Numbered from the stretch's first letter, positions 50,001 through 58,297 are shown. The stretch is DNA of 64,000 nt from Auanema rhodensis (GCA_964057225.1 OZ059895.1:17823688-17887687); one strand, 5' to 3'. Notes: generated by a model from the letters alone, not told the origin. Program-made: numbers and translations.

Positions 50001-52802
50001 TTTCTTATATTCTCTCTCTATTAAAACATGGATATTGGTGTCATTTGGGTACTGTGGTAAGAGAATGTAATTGCCAGTCGTGGTGTGGAAGATTGGCTGT
50101 TTAAAACAAGAAGATATTTGCTTCGGTATCTCTTTTTGATCGATTACAAGGGCTGATTGAGTGGTTGGTAACAGAATAATGCCGTCTCCAATTATCGCAT
50201 CATATTCACTCATGTCGATATAGTTGCATCGATATTCATAAGGCTGTTTCTCCCATATGATGATTGAGGTATCTGATGCACATTCTCCATGATGCGCTAA
50301 GCATCCTTCAGTATTTAGTATTAAATTGGAGATTATAGTTTCATCTGGCATCCGTGTCATAGCCCCTCTTTCGATAACCAATCTGGCTTTCTCTTTACAT
50401 AGTTCATTATTAAAAGATCGGCCTGGCGAGAAGGAAGGCTCGTCAGTTGCATATGTTATGCTGTCGATCTTCTTTAATTCACTCCAATTCCATCTTCTAT
50501 CTCTCACTGCCAGTCTGCATTCTGCAGCTGGTATCTTTTCAATTCTCGCTATCGTTGTATTGGTATCTCTAAGGAACAAAAGGTCTCTGATACACATTTT
50601 ATGAATTTCTTTGGAGCATCTCCATGCATCCCATTCATGTGCCGTTTGATTCCTTGTATAAAGATGAACTTTTGTTCGTAAGATATGCTTTATTGGTGGT
50701 AATAAGCATTTTCGGAGAGATGGGGGACGGAGAAGGGCTCCTCCAGTAGCTTTAGTACATAGCTGGTATGCTTCAGCTGTTGTAACCAGTGATAAGATTA
50801 CTGATAAAGCTACGGCTAAAGTCAAAGGAGATATCAGAGTCAAATTATTGACTCTTGAGCCTCTACCTCTGCCTCTATTGTTGTTATTTCCCCTAAAGGT
50901 ACTGTTATTTCTCTGTCTATTATTGCTCATTTCTTGATTTTGTGATGCATTGTGGCTTCTTTGATACCCATTTTGATTTTGATTCTGATAATTTCGACCG
51001 CGGTCACCAAAATTGCGGTTCCTAGCAAATGGGTTTTGGAAATTCCAGCCTTTTTGATTTTTTGAAAATTTATGATAATTTTGATTGTTTTGAAAGTTTG
51101 GATGATAATTGTTATAATTATTATTATAATTTTGATAATTTTTATTATTAAAAGATTGATAACCTCTTGCCATACCTCTCCCACCATTGTTTCTGCGCGG
51201 GGGGAAAGTTCTTTCAATTGCGTTAACCAATAGCGCCTGAGGGTCTGCTACTTGGTTTGCAATTGATTCCTCCCAGCGAGCACTATCAACAGCCTCAGCA
51301 AAAGTTTTGGGTTTTGCTCGAATTACCCCTGGGCGTATCGTATTTTTCAAGCCTCTCAAAAATGTGGACCTCAGAATGTGATCTTTATGAGTATCACTAT
51401 TAGAGAAAGCATTTAAGCTGAGGTTTCTTAACGTTTGTGCAAAACCATCAATTGATAAATCGCCTTGAGTGCTGTTTTGAAGTGTGATAAGGGCAGGGTC
51501 TTGATTGTATTCGGGACACAGCTTGGATGTTAACTCTTCTATTAGGGTAACCCAAGGTCCAGCTGTTCTGACCTTGTCAGGTAGCTCTAAATAAGCTTCC
51601 TCTGCTCTATCATTTTTCAATAGTAATGGTAAAATAGTTAGTCTTTCGGGCATCACTAAGCCTAAGGCGTTAGAAAAGGTATTAAACTTTGCCACGAAAT
51701 CTCTAAAGTTACGACTTCCGTCGTATATGGGGCAATAAGGTGAGCTTAATGCGTGCGCAATGGTAGATTTACCAGCTCCCGGAAGACGTGGTGTCTCCGT
51801 CATGGTTGGTATATCCTCAGGGTATGTGCGAGATGACGTAATCCCTTTACTGCCTGAGCTTCTCGCCGTTAAGTTCTTACCTCCCTTTTTCGAGTTACCA
51901 GATGTTGGATAACTAATGGTAGGGGCGGCTGAGGAGAACCGCTTCCCTGGGAGTTTGATAACTCGACTCGTTGCCTGAGGCGTCGAATGTATTGAAACGC
52001 TTGAACTGGGTATAGCGCTATCTGACTTATTAAGGGTTGGGTTGGAGGATACGTGAAGAGAGTTATCAACTTGTTCTGTTGTTACCTCCCCTGGAGACAA
52101 ATTCAAAACTTTTATTAAGCGAGCTGTTAAAGATTTCTTACTTTTGAACTTATCAGTAGTTAGTGATAAGGGCAAAACTTCGGTAATTTCCTGATTTGGT
52201 TCTACGGGATTATTAGAGGTTGAGCGCCTACGCGGTGTATTAGTTTTTCTTTTATTAATCTTTTTAGAATCAAGCTTTTTCGAATCAAGCTTATCAGTGA
52301 TAACTGATAAGGGTGATTTGCGAATAGTGAGAGATGAGGTTTTATTAAGTTGTGAGTTTTCTGTCGGAGTGGAAAATGCCTGCGGTGTTAGAGTTAGTTC
52401 AAAAGAAGATGCAAGATCGTTATCAGTATTAACTGATAAAGTTGATAAGTTTAGGTGGGGGGTGGCTGGTGAAGTATTAGAGGTTATTTGTTTTGGTTTT
52501 TGAATTTTTTGAATCTTTTTATTACTTTTAAAAGAGTGTACCTTTGGAGTTGAAGCTGAAGTTTGAATATTGTAGTCCTGAATATAGAAATCAGGGTCCT
52601 CCTCGGTGTTGTCCGGAGGTGAATACGTGCCTTCTCGAGGAATGAAGGTTTTCTCGACTTTGGGTTTTACCTCTTGTTCAGGCTCTTCAATCTGAACACT
52701 GAGGAGTCGAGTGCGGCTTCTGGTTCGACTGGCGACTGCGATGTCGTCACTGGACTCAGAAGGGTATAGAGCAGGGACGGCCGAAGAGTATCTTCGTGCC
52801 AC
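44094..52802 (-). CDS. Retroelement polyprotein: gag - envelope-like - protease - RT - RNase H - integrase
   Basis: One frame of 2902 codons. Residues 1-340 are disordered Ser/Thr/Lys-rich; 360-520 are gag capsid-like; 540-650 are Asn/Gln/Arg/Gly-rich, without a CCHC knuckle. A hydrophobic signal-like segment spans 654-678. Next comes a Cys-containing region with about ten N-glycosylation sequons, a furin-type RDKR (939-942), a Thr-rich stalk (about 1240-1280), a TM helix (1586-1612) and a PPGY tail motif. A second hydrophobic segment (about 1654-1677) precedes protease DSGSS (Asp1696). RT has YLDD (2136-2139), RNase H Asp2285, integrase His2510, Cys2540/Cys2543 and catalytic Asp2574, Asp2634, Glu2670 (D-35-E spacing). 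The first in-frame codon used here is GTG: there is no ATG between the upstream stop (about 52889) and roughly codon 335, so an upstream spliced ATG or non-AUG start is likely. No internal stops. Confidence 0.93.
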   Translation of the reverse strand: MARRYSSAVPALYPSESSDDIAVASRTRSRTRLLSVQIEEPEQEVKPKVEKTFIPREGTYSPPDNTEEDPDFYIQDYNIQTSASTPKVHSFKSNKKIQKIQKPKQITSNTSPATPHLNLSTLSVNTDNDLASSFELTLTPQAFSTPTENSQLNKTSSLTIRKSPLSVITDKLDSKKLDSKKINKRKTNTPRRRSTSNNPVEPNQEITEVLPLSLTTDKFKSKKSLTARLIKVLNLSPGEVTTEQVDNSLHVSSNPTLNKSDSAIPSSSVSIHSTPQATSRVIKLPGKRFSSAAPTISYPTSGNSKKGGKNLTARSSGSKGITSSRTYPEDIPTMTETPRLPGAGKSTIAHALSSPYCPIYDGSRNFRDFVAKFNTFSNALGLVMPERLTILPLLLKNDRAEEAYLELPDKVRTAGPWVTLIEELTSKLCPEYNQDPALITLQNSTQGDLSIDGFAQTLRNLSLNAFSNSDTHKDHILRSTFLRGLKNTIRPGVIRAKPKTFAEAVDSARWEESIANQVADPQALLVNAIERTFPPRRNNGGRGMARGYQSFNNKNYQNYNNNYNNYHPNFQNNQNYHKFSKNQKGWNFQNPFARNRNFGDRGRNYQNQNQNGYQRSHNASQNQEMSNNRQRNNSTFRGNNNNRGRGRGSRVNNLTLISPLTLAVALSVILSLVTTAEAYQLCTKATGGALLRPPSLRKCLLPPIKHILRTKVHLYTRNQTAHEWDAWRCSKEIHKMCIRDLLFLRDTNTTIARIEKIPAAECRLAVRDRRWNWSELKKIDSITYATDEPSFSPGRSFNNELCKEKARLVIERGAMTRMPDETIISNLILNTEGCLAHHGECASDTSIIIWEKQPYEYRCNYIDMSEYDAIIGDGIILLPTTQSALVIDQKEIPKQISSCFKQPIFHTTTGNYILLPQYPNDTNIHVLIEREYKKLPAKRDKRAIAECTVELNKEWIQKQEDFETLILNICPYPFLRPVMSNPGIYQIIPLIKARRAVNPSYSIIDWVSAHPEKFYFFLRSPVSDKSIQRFLQTYEIHDPEEAILYFLAQKELAATTRGAIRYLTSQQLLEQIGDRLTAHEFDEKLLEKDGSYRERAESIAMELAYTPVIFENNLSVPSRQEVLKSFVNMPPIRPTLTTDNADERIVLRNTLYLYHNLMTLRVIRPNKTAAAVDDEKFRQLTINVPDTNKLYRDKDSNYGISMGPHPRIQTPSADTRQLLIKTFLPLLEDIETPPYLTRRLSLTTTTDKPASLVQETTISYTTRIPTTTIVDTTTAVITTTLSPTTLATVTDTASRTLRKQRTSSPPVETREIQAQATYTASKVNNEIQFNLNVSRRIAQDHLQYTTTLIQEELQKHFMESYESICEIQNRYLELWRSILHIEPTIAMRTILGREDIAARFVGSDIVHVHICLPLQPKAVYHNHKINDTCYLETPVITEDERLYFAAPGSRDLLTHGKEIDCEHVPTDVYYQNGEWININGSVEVKPISLFDKAQYHQLTPLKFTGANLYTNLSLRVYSMSTAIAYGASLASIRQNHVLHTIHNDPKITSAFNLLKKGSDYISKAAEFTTSAWTSVKQFLIGSIERTLIFIGSIVTIAAVLIILFVVAKFWFFRATPLTVMHVHEIDNEPPGYEETLELVSRPDQQMPDNIMKQYYPALVTFIPIAIPFVASIASAETKLPLIYISVEDKLILALWDSGSSVSYVRLSTLKYLNMAENVKKRHLVAMAANKSTFTFYGKINLVIEIAGYEIEHTFLVSNDRDCPAPALIGLDFMKALDSENIDVSLKPSKKRLEIGNNAIPLIGNESIKHTEITVNIINLRTKTLKPDEEAPIPIKTDKPLESNEVVVLGDSGSALKSLYPTAFRDTSGVYVMFRNNTDETIAMEANSVIGQAIIGEIPACEPFKHKPILPYVPPEADWESKLPYFPRDFIKDLDLENADLTKEEKHELTKIIESHREAFLNEDRKIGLFKGSIEHTIPLRTDMDMPKPRITRIPLGKQEEIEKQVKEMLEQGIIEPSTSLFNSPVVLVKKKDDTYRFVTDFRALNNVTRKQTYVIPSISDIVDLAAGAQFFSNFDLVSGFFQISLRKSDRPLTAFTTTSGTYQYKRMPMGLCGAPHTFQTAVRYLQSKCSCKLFVYLDDLLVISDTREQHLKDIDDLLQAVEELGMKIKLKKCAFAQPEVKFLGLIVGRQGIKPDPQKVAAIQDYPAPKNATGVRAFLGMVGFFRKFMKDFARIASPLYDLTKADTEFKWENKHQEALDLLKRSLIQAPVLSPPKSDRLFIVESDGSNIAIGAVLLQPEDPKQPLKNLHPIAFASRKLVKAERNYAPIEIEALGLVYALNQFRTYILGTHTICITDHRPLTSLMTRRDLFGRLAKFQLVIQEYDIEIKYRAGQLNKVCDALSRYIGEEANDAKPETKKKKMEEIHINAINTPTIKEIQLSTPWIKRTIAEIEYRAQKNMTANDRYCVINDLLYTKPTDKKPQPAIVIPQEHPIIEEIIKVFHEDPTIAAHQGIIKTKEAILRRFYWTNMQNDITIFIKNCIKCAQRKKDPHSMTVQPIGHFEIPSKPFERVHMDVMGPFPPSKRNCTYVITMQDAFTKWSTTIAVPQITTEITIDRFLRHFVYIFGPPHRLITDRGSNFVSKKFEEMCTKLGIKHEPTLPHQKNSNGQVERLHRTLEEGLTHYLKEDLSDWDTVLPKITFAINNIQHATTGIAPYIALFGKECRMSMDAELPETITKIQEISEELLQRRPDMDKRDEIIKNRIAKNQENAKKKKDRTQRAHHRDIQPGDMVMTTIKSHQIGQKLRKSYDGPYEVINVEGSKVQIRNSSGKLQDIHKDNLKIFSPASQNISYNTRARFRESQAEEDSDIEIIEVINRNNKDSIDTEPEDENEDEIWLPRNEEE

Positions 52803-53218
52803 TTTGGAATCACTCTTGGTTTGGAAAAACCGCGAGTGTTTCGTTATATGGGGGATGTTGACGTTGAATGAGTGACAAGAAATTCAGGTCGGTTATAGGG
52901 AAAAGTAAGAAAAGTTTGAAGATTGAGACGTGGCGTCTTTCGCCGAGAATCGTTATTAGATGAGAAAGAGTTTTAAAATCTTGGCCTGAGATCTGGCTCC
53001 GCCTATCTACCGTATTCTCTTTTCTTTATTCTATTTCACAGATGTTCATCAATTATAAATTTTGTTGGTCTTCGCTCTTTCTAGCCTCAATCTTAATACT
53101 TTACTCTAATTGAATTCTTGAAAGTATGAGAGAGATTTTCAGTCGTTTTATGTCCCCTTTTTATGCATAAGAATCTTTATATTTGTAGAGCTGAAAAAAA
53201 AAATAAATAAATCAAAGA
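52803..53218 (-). other. Retroelement leader between gag frame and antisense gene
   Basis: The gag frame stays open to about 52889. The rest is noncoding. On the + strand, atatttgtag at about 53188 could be an acceptor for the antisense gene. Confidence 0.5.
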
Positions 53219-53752
53219 ATGGCTTATGAAGGTCTATCGGGAATGACTTTTGTCTTGAGGAAGCTGTACGCTGACCTCGTCTTGTATGATCAAGACGAAG
53301 TGTTAGCTTATAGGCCGCACCCAGACATAATTAAGATGGTTGGTTAAAACAAAGAAACATGTTATCTTAATAAGAATTTTTAGTTTATTGAGGATTTAAA
53401 GATGCATTATCTGGGAAGGGGATTAGTAAACTTCTCCCTAATGCAGGAAATAGCGGATGAGGTTGCAGCTATCCGGCGATGGTGCCTCACCGACTTGTGC
53501 GCGCATTGGTATGAAAACCCAAATCTGGTCGCATCCCCTTGGAATTGGTATGAGCATAAGTCTCATGATTTTTATGATTATATGTCTAAAATTTTGTTTA
53601 AAATTTATTTATTTTATGAACAGTCTCCTATGGGCTTATTGCTAAGGACCTCTGCGGATTCAGTGTATTCGCAGTATTTAGAGCCTAGCGATGAGCCCAT
53701 CTCACAGCCTATAGAATTTGTGAGACAGTTGCATTTTAAATGGGGCTTTTAA
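53219..53752 (+). CDS. Two-exon gene of unknown function inside the retroelement leader, opposite strand
   Basis: Exon 1 53219-53338 (40 codons) and exon 2 53384-53752 (122 codons plus stop) join in phase across a 45-bp GTTGGT...TTTTTAG intron of host-like size. The product is 162 residues. It starts MAYEGLSGMTFVLRKLYADL and is rich in Tyr, Trp and Leu (CAHWYENPNLV, SPWNWYEHKSHDFYDYMSK), ending HFKWGF. The composition is protein-like, not low-complexity. No signal peptide, TM helix or known domain recognised. AATAAA lies about 16 bp after the stop (53768). It runs opposite to gag-pol, between LTR and gag. It could be an accessory gene of the element or a captured host gene. Unspliced, only 116 residues from the ATG at 53402 would be read. 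Confidence 0.6.
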
Positions 53753-53767
53753 CAATTGTTTTATATA

Positions 53768-53773
53768 TAATAA
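53768..53773 (+). promoter_or_regulatory. Candidate poly(A) signal of the antisense gene
   Basis: AATAAA in ataataaatactt, shortly after the stop at 53752; supports the gene being a real transcription unit. Confidence 0.4.
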
Positions 53774-54717
53774 ATACTTAATTTCACTCATTTGTTCTCT
53801 CTCTCTTTTTTTTTCATAACACAAACTTTGGTCGAGCTTATTAATAAAGAAGGAGTGCGTGCGCCTTGGGAAAATGGCTCATGTGCACGTTGATTATTAA
53901 AAGCCGTGGGCGATTCTTTTTCGGAATGATTATGGCATGCTAATGAGATTCCGAGAATATTTAAAAAGATTGCTCATTTTACTAATGGACTGAGACCAAA
54001 GCTCGTTTATAAAACGCAATTTTTTTCTTTAAACCATTCTACTAATTTATAGAATATTACAATATGAATACTACGGTAGGTGTGTGGGAATATCTTATGA
54101 TGTTAGCAACAAAAATGAGCTGAGGAAGGTGACACATTCTACGGAGAAGAAAACATCCGTAGCCCATGTGCTTTCGCCAAAATGACCTGACAGGCAATAA
54201 AATTTGTGCCAGGATTTTTCGGACTAGTGTGGTCTATTCTCACAATCAAAAAAAAATAAAAACCGAATAACGGCTCCCGCAAAAATATTTAGTTAGCATG
54301 CTCTTTTACGCCTGAATTTAACTTTCAAATCTCTAGTCCTGACCACAATAAAATATTAAACTTTGTGCGCTTTCAAAATTTCATTCTAACTCCTCGTTGC
54401 CAAATAATAATGTAATCAAAATTTCGTTTGGTGAAATTGTCCCCTATTTCGATCCAAACGTCCTCAAAAAAAAATGCAAGAGAAGCGGTGCAGGATACGG
54501 TATTATAAGGGTGGACACTCAGACGGTTTTATGAGTGGGGACAGCGGGTGAAATTTCAAAATTATATAGTCCTAGCTCTCTAAAAGAGAGATCCCTTGTA
54601 CCTGCACCTTATACAAGTTGGCGCCCTCATTATGTTGCTAACCGTGGAGGAAGTTTTAATTTAGATATCAAAATATGGACTTTTTATGCGAGTTTTTTGC
54701 GACAAAAATGAGTTCGA
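53774..54717 (-). other. Retroelement 5' leader
   Basis: No domain recognised. On the element's sense strand, an ATG at 54630 begins a 29-nt open stretch ending in a good donor (GTGCAG|GTACAAG, exon edge 54602). It could be a leader exon supplying the missing gag start codon: splicing to the AG before 52832 would be in phase. Unproven. Confidence 0.35.
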
Positions 54718-54730
54718 GGTGGAACCTCCA
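54718..54730 (-). other. Primer-binding site, tRNA-Gln type
   Basis: Sense TGGAGGTTCCACC directly abuts the 5' LTR. It is complementary to the conserved 3' end of animal tRNA-Gln (GGTGGAACCT plus CCA). The match stops after 13 bases. It does not fit the tRNA-Thr or tRNA-Arg of this window. Confidence 0.7.
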
Positions 54731-55096
54731 CGTTCCATTATGCTCCTACGTATATTGAACAGACCATTGTAGTCTGCTCAACTACGCGTATAGTATTCCA
54801 TAAGTGTAGCGGTATGGAAACAGAGCATAAGGATTACATAAGATAAGGAAATATATAGGTTTATTATACACAATACAATATCATTACAATACAATAACAC
54901 AAGTATAAAGTAAACTACATTTACAAGACAAAGACTAATATATAAGATTAACTAAGTTAGATGCAAACCGTCCATGGGCTTGCAAAGGGGCGAACTCCCG
55001 AATAGGGGCATGAGGGAAGGCGGTGCCATTCCTCATTCCTCTAGTCGGTCTGGCTCTAACCCTGTAGTTACATATATAGAGTCTCCGAATGGAACG
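54731..55096 (-). repeat. 5' LTR
   Basis: 366 bp, matching the left copy throughout by eye. Confidence 0.92.
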
Positions 55097-55100
55097 CCCT
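55097..55100. repeat. Target-site duplication, right copy (ccct)
   Basis: After it the interrupted tRNA-array spacer resumes (caactgctgagc). Confidence 0.85.
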
Positions 55101-55196
55101 CAACTGCTGAGCTTCGCCTCGTTCTTGTTTCTATTTGTTTCATATTGTTCATCCACAAACAGTGACTGTATAGAAATATTTTTCTATCTTATTGTA

Positions 55197-55268
55197 GCCT
55201 CTATAGCTCAGTGGCAGAGCGTTGGTCTTGTAAACCAAAGGTCGGTGGTTCAATCCCGCCTGGAGGCA
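55197..55268 (+). tRNA. tRNA-Thr (UGU)
   Basis: First copy after the insertion; consensus. Confidence 0.94.
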
Positions 55269-55430
55269 ATTTTTTTCTTTCTGAACACCTCAGTTTGAAG
55301 AAATAACATCTGTAAATCAATTCAAAATTACCCTCAACTGCTGAGCTTCGCCTCGTTCTTGTTTCTATTTGTTTCATATTGTTCATCCACAAACAGTGAC
55401 TGTATAGAAATATTTTTCTATCTTATTGTA

Positions 55431-55502
55431 GCCTCTATAGCTCAGTGGCAGAGCGTTGGTCTTGTAAACCACAGGTCGGTGGTTCAATCCCGCCTGGAGG
55501 CA
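55431..55502 (+). tRNA. tRNA-Thr (UGU), variant
   Basis: A-to-C at position 42 (ACCAC instead of ACCAA) breaks the outermost anticodon-stem pair. Confidence 0.88.
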
Positions 55503-55664
55503 TTTTTTTTCTTTCTGAACACCTCAGTTTGAAGAAATAACATCTGTAAATCAATTCAAAATTACCCTCAATTGCTGAGCTTCGCCTCGTTCTTGTTTCT
55601 ATTTGTTTCATATTGTTCATCCACCAACAGTGACTGTATAGAAATATTTTTCTATCTTATTGTA

Positions 55665-55692
55665 GCCTCTATAGCTCAGTCGCCTGGAGGCA
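55665..55692 (+). pseudogene. Truncated tRNA-Thr, 44-bp deletion
   Basis: The only deleted unit in this segment; its spacer has ctgaccacc. Confidence 0.92.
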
Positions 55693-55855
55693 ATTTTTTT
55701 TCTTTCTGACCACCTCAGTTTGAAGAAATAACATCTGTAAATCAATTCAAAATTACCCTCAACTGCTGAGCTTCGCCTCGTTCTTGTTTCTATTTGTTTC
55801 ATATTGTTCATCCACCAACAGTGACTGTATAGAAATATTTTTCTATCTTATTGTA

Positions 55856-55927
55856 GCCTCTATAGCTCAGTGGCAGAGCGTTGGTCTTGTAAACCAAAGG
55901 TCGGTGGTTCAATCCCGCCTGGAGGCA
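55856..55927 (+). tRNA. tRNA-Thr (UGU)
   Basis: Consensus copy; spacer change cagttcgaag. Confidence 0.94.
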
Positions 55928-56090
55928 ATTTTTTTTCTTTCTGAACACCTCAGTTCGAAGAAATAACATCTGTAAATCAATTCAAAACTACCCTCAACTG
56001 CTGAGCTTCGCCTCGTTCTTGTTTCTATTTGTTGCATATTGTTCATCCACAAACAGTGACTGTATAGAAATATTTTTCTATCTTATTGTA

Positions 56091-56162
56091 GCCTCTATAG
56101 CTCAGTGGCAGAGCGTTGGTCTTGTAAACCAAAGGTCGGTGGTTCAATCCCGCCTGAAGGCA
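56091..56162 (+). tRNA. tRNA-Thr (UGU), acceptor-stem variant
   Basis: G67-to-A (TGAAGGC) leaves a C5-A67 mismatch in the acceptor stem. Confidence 0.87.
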
Positions 56163-56324
56163 ATTTTTTTCTTTCTGAACACCTCAGTTTGAAGAAATAA
56201 CATCTGTAAATCAATTCAGAATTACCCTCAACTGCTGAGCTTCGCCTCGTTCTTGTTTCTATTTGTTTCATATTGTTCATCCACAAACAGTGACTGTATA
56301 GAAATATTTTTATATCTTATTGTA

Positions 56325-56396
56325 GCCTCTATAGCTCAGTGGCAGAGCGTTGGTCTTGTAAACCAAAGGTCGGTGGTTCAATCCCGCCTGGAGGCA
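56325..56396 (+). tRNA. tRNA-Thr (UGU)
   Basis: Consensus copy; spacer marker gtgaatcaatt, mirrored by the copy at 63918. Confidence 0.94.
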
Positions 56397-56558
56397 TTTT
56401 TTTTCTTTCTGAACACCTCAGTTTGAAGAAATAACATCTGTGAATCAATTCAAAATTACCCTCAACTGCTGAGCTTCGCCTCGTTCTTGTTTCTATTTGT
56501 TTCATATTGTTCATCCACCAACAGTGACTGTATAGAAATATTTTTCTATCTTATTGTA

Positions 56559-56630
56559 GCCTCTATAGCTCAGTGGCAGAGCGTTGGTCTTGTAAACCAA
56601 AGGTCGGTGGTTCAATCCCGCCTGGAGGCA
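56559..56630 (+). tRNA. tRNA-Thr (UGU)
   Basis: Consensus copy; spacer marker tttaatttctg, mirrored at 60917 and 63684. Confidence 0.94.
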
Positions 56631-56792
56631 TTTTTTTAATTTCTGAACACCTTAGTTTGAAGAAATAACATCTGTAAATCAATTCAAAACTACCCTCAAC
56701 TGCTGAGCTTCGCCTCGTTCTTGTTTCTATTTGTTTCATATTGTTCATCCACAAACAGTGACTGTATAGAAATATTTTTCTATCTTATTGTA

Positions 56793-56864
56793 GCCTCTAT
56801 AGCTCAGTGGCAGAGCGTTGGTCTTGTAAACCAAAGGTCGGTGGTTCAATCCCGCCTGAAGGCA
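56793..56864 (+). tRNA. tRNA-Thr (UGU), acceptor-stem variant
   Basis: C5-A67 mismatch; spacer marker gctgagtttcgcc, mirrored by 60683. Confidence 0.87.
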
Positions 56865-57026
56865 ATTTTTTTCTTTCTGAACACCTCAGTTTGAAGAAAT
56901 AACATCTGTAAATCAATTCAAAATTACCCTCAACTGCTGAGTTTCGCCTCGTTCTTGTTTCTATTTGTTTCATATTGTTCATCCACAAACAGTGACTGTA
57001 TAGAAATATTTTTATATCTTATTGTA

Positions 57027-57098
57027 GCCTCTATAGCTCAGTGGCAGAGCGTTGGTCTTGTAAACCAAAGGTCGGTGGTTCAATCCCGCCTGGAGGCA
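57027..57098 (+). tRNA. tRNA-Thr (UGU)
   Basis: Last + copy before the array switches orientation; mirrored by 60449. Confidence 0.94.
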
Positions 57099-57196
57099 TT
57101 TTTTTTCTTTCTGAACACCTCAGTTTGAAGAAATAACATCTGTAAATCAATTCAGAATTACCCTCAACTGCTGAGCTTCGCCTCGTTCTTGTTTCT

Positions 57197-57615
57197 TGGA
57201 AAAGCATCAAGAATTAGCAAAAAAGAAACATGATGCTCGATTACGCACTCACGAAAGAGATATACAAAAAGGAGACTGCGTTATGTTAGCTGTGAAAATG
57301 CACAAGCCAGGACAAAAGCTTCGGAAAGCTTATGATGGACCATTTGAAGTTATAAATGTGAAGGGAAACATGGTTCAAATCAAAAACCTTTTCGGAAAGA
57401 TCCAAGACGTTCACAAGGACAATCTCAAATTATTTAATCGAGAAACAGATGACGGAATCGCACATATGCCCAGTGCACGTACAGACAGCTCAGACGATGA
57501 CAGCGTTATCGAAATCATAGAGGTTATCAACGGAAACAACAACGATGAAGACTCTTATGACGAACCAGAAGACCTTTCGGATACAAATTGGCTACCATCA
57601 AGAAGAAACCATTAA
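57197..57615 (+). pseudogene. C-terminal fragment of a retroelement integrase/polyprotein
   Basis: About 139 residues aligning with the last roughly 150 residues of the full element's polyprotein. Shared motifs include GQKLRK-YDGP-EVINV, QI-N--GK-QD-HKDNLK and VIEIIEVIN; both end in an acidic tail with WLP near the stop. Everything upstream is missing, so it cannot be functional alone. Confidence 0.88.
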
Positions 57616-58272
57616 CTCATGAGATTTTATCGTAAATTGTTTTGTAATAACTTTCTTTAAAGTAATACTAGAACACAAATTTTGTAACGAGTCCTCTAAA
57701 ACAAGTCACTCTTAAGTCAAAAAGTAAACTAGAGCATAATGAATACGGGAAATGTGAGAAGATAATTCTTTATCATACAGTTCGAACCTTCCTAATTTCA
57801 ACTAACATCCCCATACTAGATGAGATGAAAAATGAAAGACATAGTTTGCAACAATATCTGAGCAACAGTCTTCACTTGAGTAATCAATGACTAAATTTGG
57901 AAGTTATTTGGTATTACGCAAAACTTTTCTTTTTTTCTAAACTCACACAAATTGAAACAAACAACCGAGCTCTAAAAAAAAAAAAAAAATAGTTAACTTT
58001 TTGTCTACACTTGTTAGAGCGTTATGCTTAAAAACTTTTTTTATTATTATTTTATAAGCACGTTCGCCAATAAAACATAGTCTAGTATTCGTTAAAGAGG
58101 GTTAAAACTTTCATAATTTGGTTAAAAATTTTTAATTCTTTTCAGATACTGATGTTTTATATTGTATTATGTTCATATTATAAGAATTTTACGTAAAATA
58201 TTGTATTGTAACATGTACTTTAATACACACATTAACCCTTCTGCTACAGTTAATCAAGTCAAAACTTTTGAT
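57616..58272 (+). other. 3' UTR of the truncated element
   Basis: AT-rich, including an A run at about 57975-57989; no open frame recognised. Confidence 0.6.
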
Positions 58273-58290
58273 TGTCGCGAGGACGCGACA
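58273..58290 (+). other. Perfect 7-bp inverted repeat before the polypurine tract
   Basis: tgtcgcg-agga-cgcgaca; counterpart of 43411-43428 in the full element. Confidence 0.65.
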
Positions 58291-58297
58291 TAAACTC

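Larger units (their letters stand above)
43028..55096 (-). mobile_element. Full-length Ty3/gypsy-type LTR retroelement (12,069 bp), recent insertion
   Basis: Transcribed on the minus strand. Order: 5' LTR 54731-55096, tRNA-Gln-type primer site, about 1.9-kb leader holding an opposite-strand gene, one 2902-codon frame (gag, envelope-like, protease, RT, RNase H, integrase), about 0.7-kb 3' UTR, polypurine tract, 3' LTR 43028-43393. The domain order RT-RNase H-integrase places it in Metaviridae, not BEL/Pao or Copia. LTRs begin CGTTCCA and end TGGAACG. The two LTRs appear identical and the frame is open, so it inserted recently and may be active. Confidence 0.93.
55101..57196 (+). repeat. tRNA-Thr tandem array, continuation right of the retroelement
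   Basis: Same unit and orientation as the left part, with eight full and one truncated copy. It breaks off inside a spacer (after cgttcttgtttct), where the second retroelement fragment begins. Confidence 0.96.

Noticed and set aside
54618..54626. ttggcgccc, resembling a tRNA-Lys primer site
   Set aside because: It is on the wrong strand and not next to an LTR; the adjoining TGGAGGTTCCACC on the correct strand fits tRNA-Gln.
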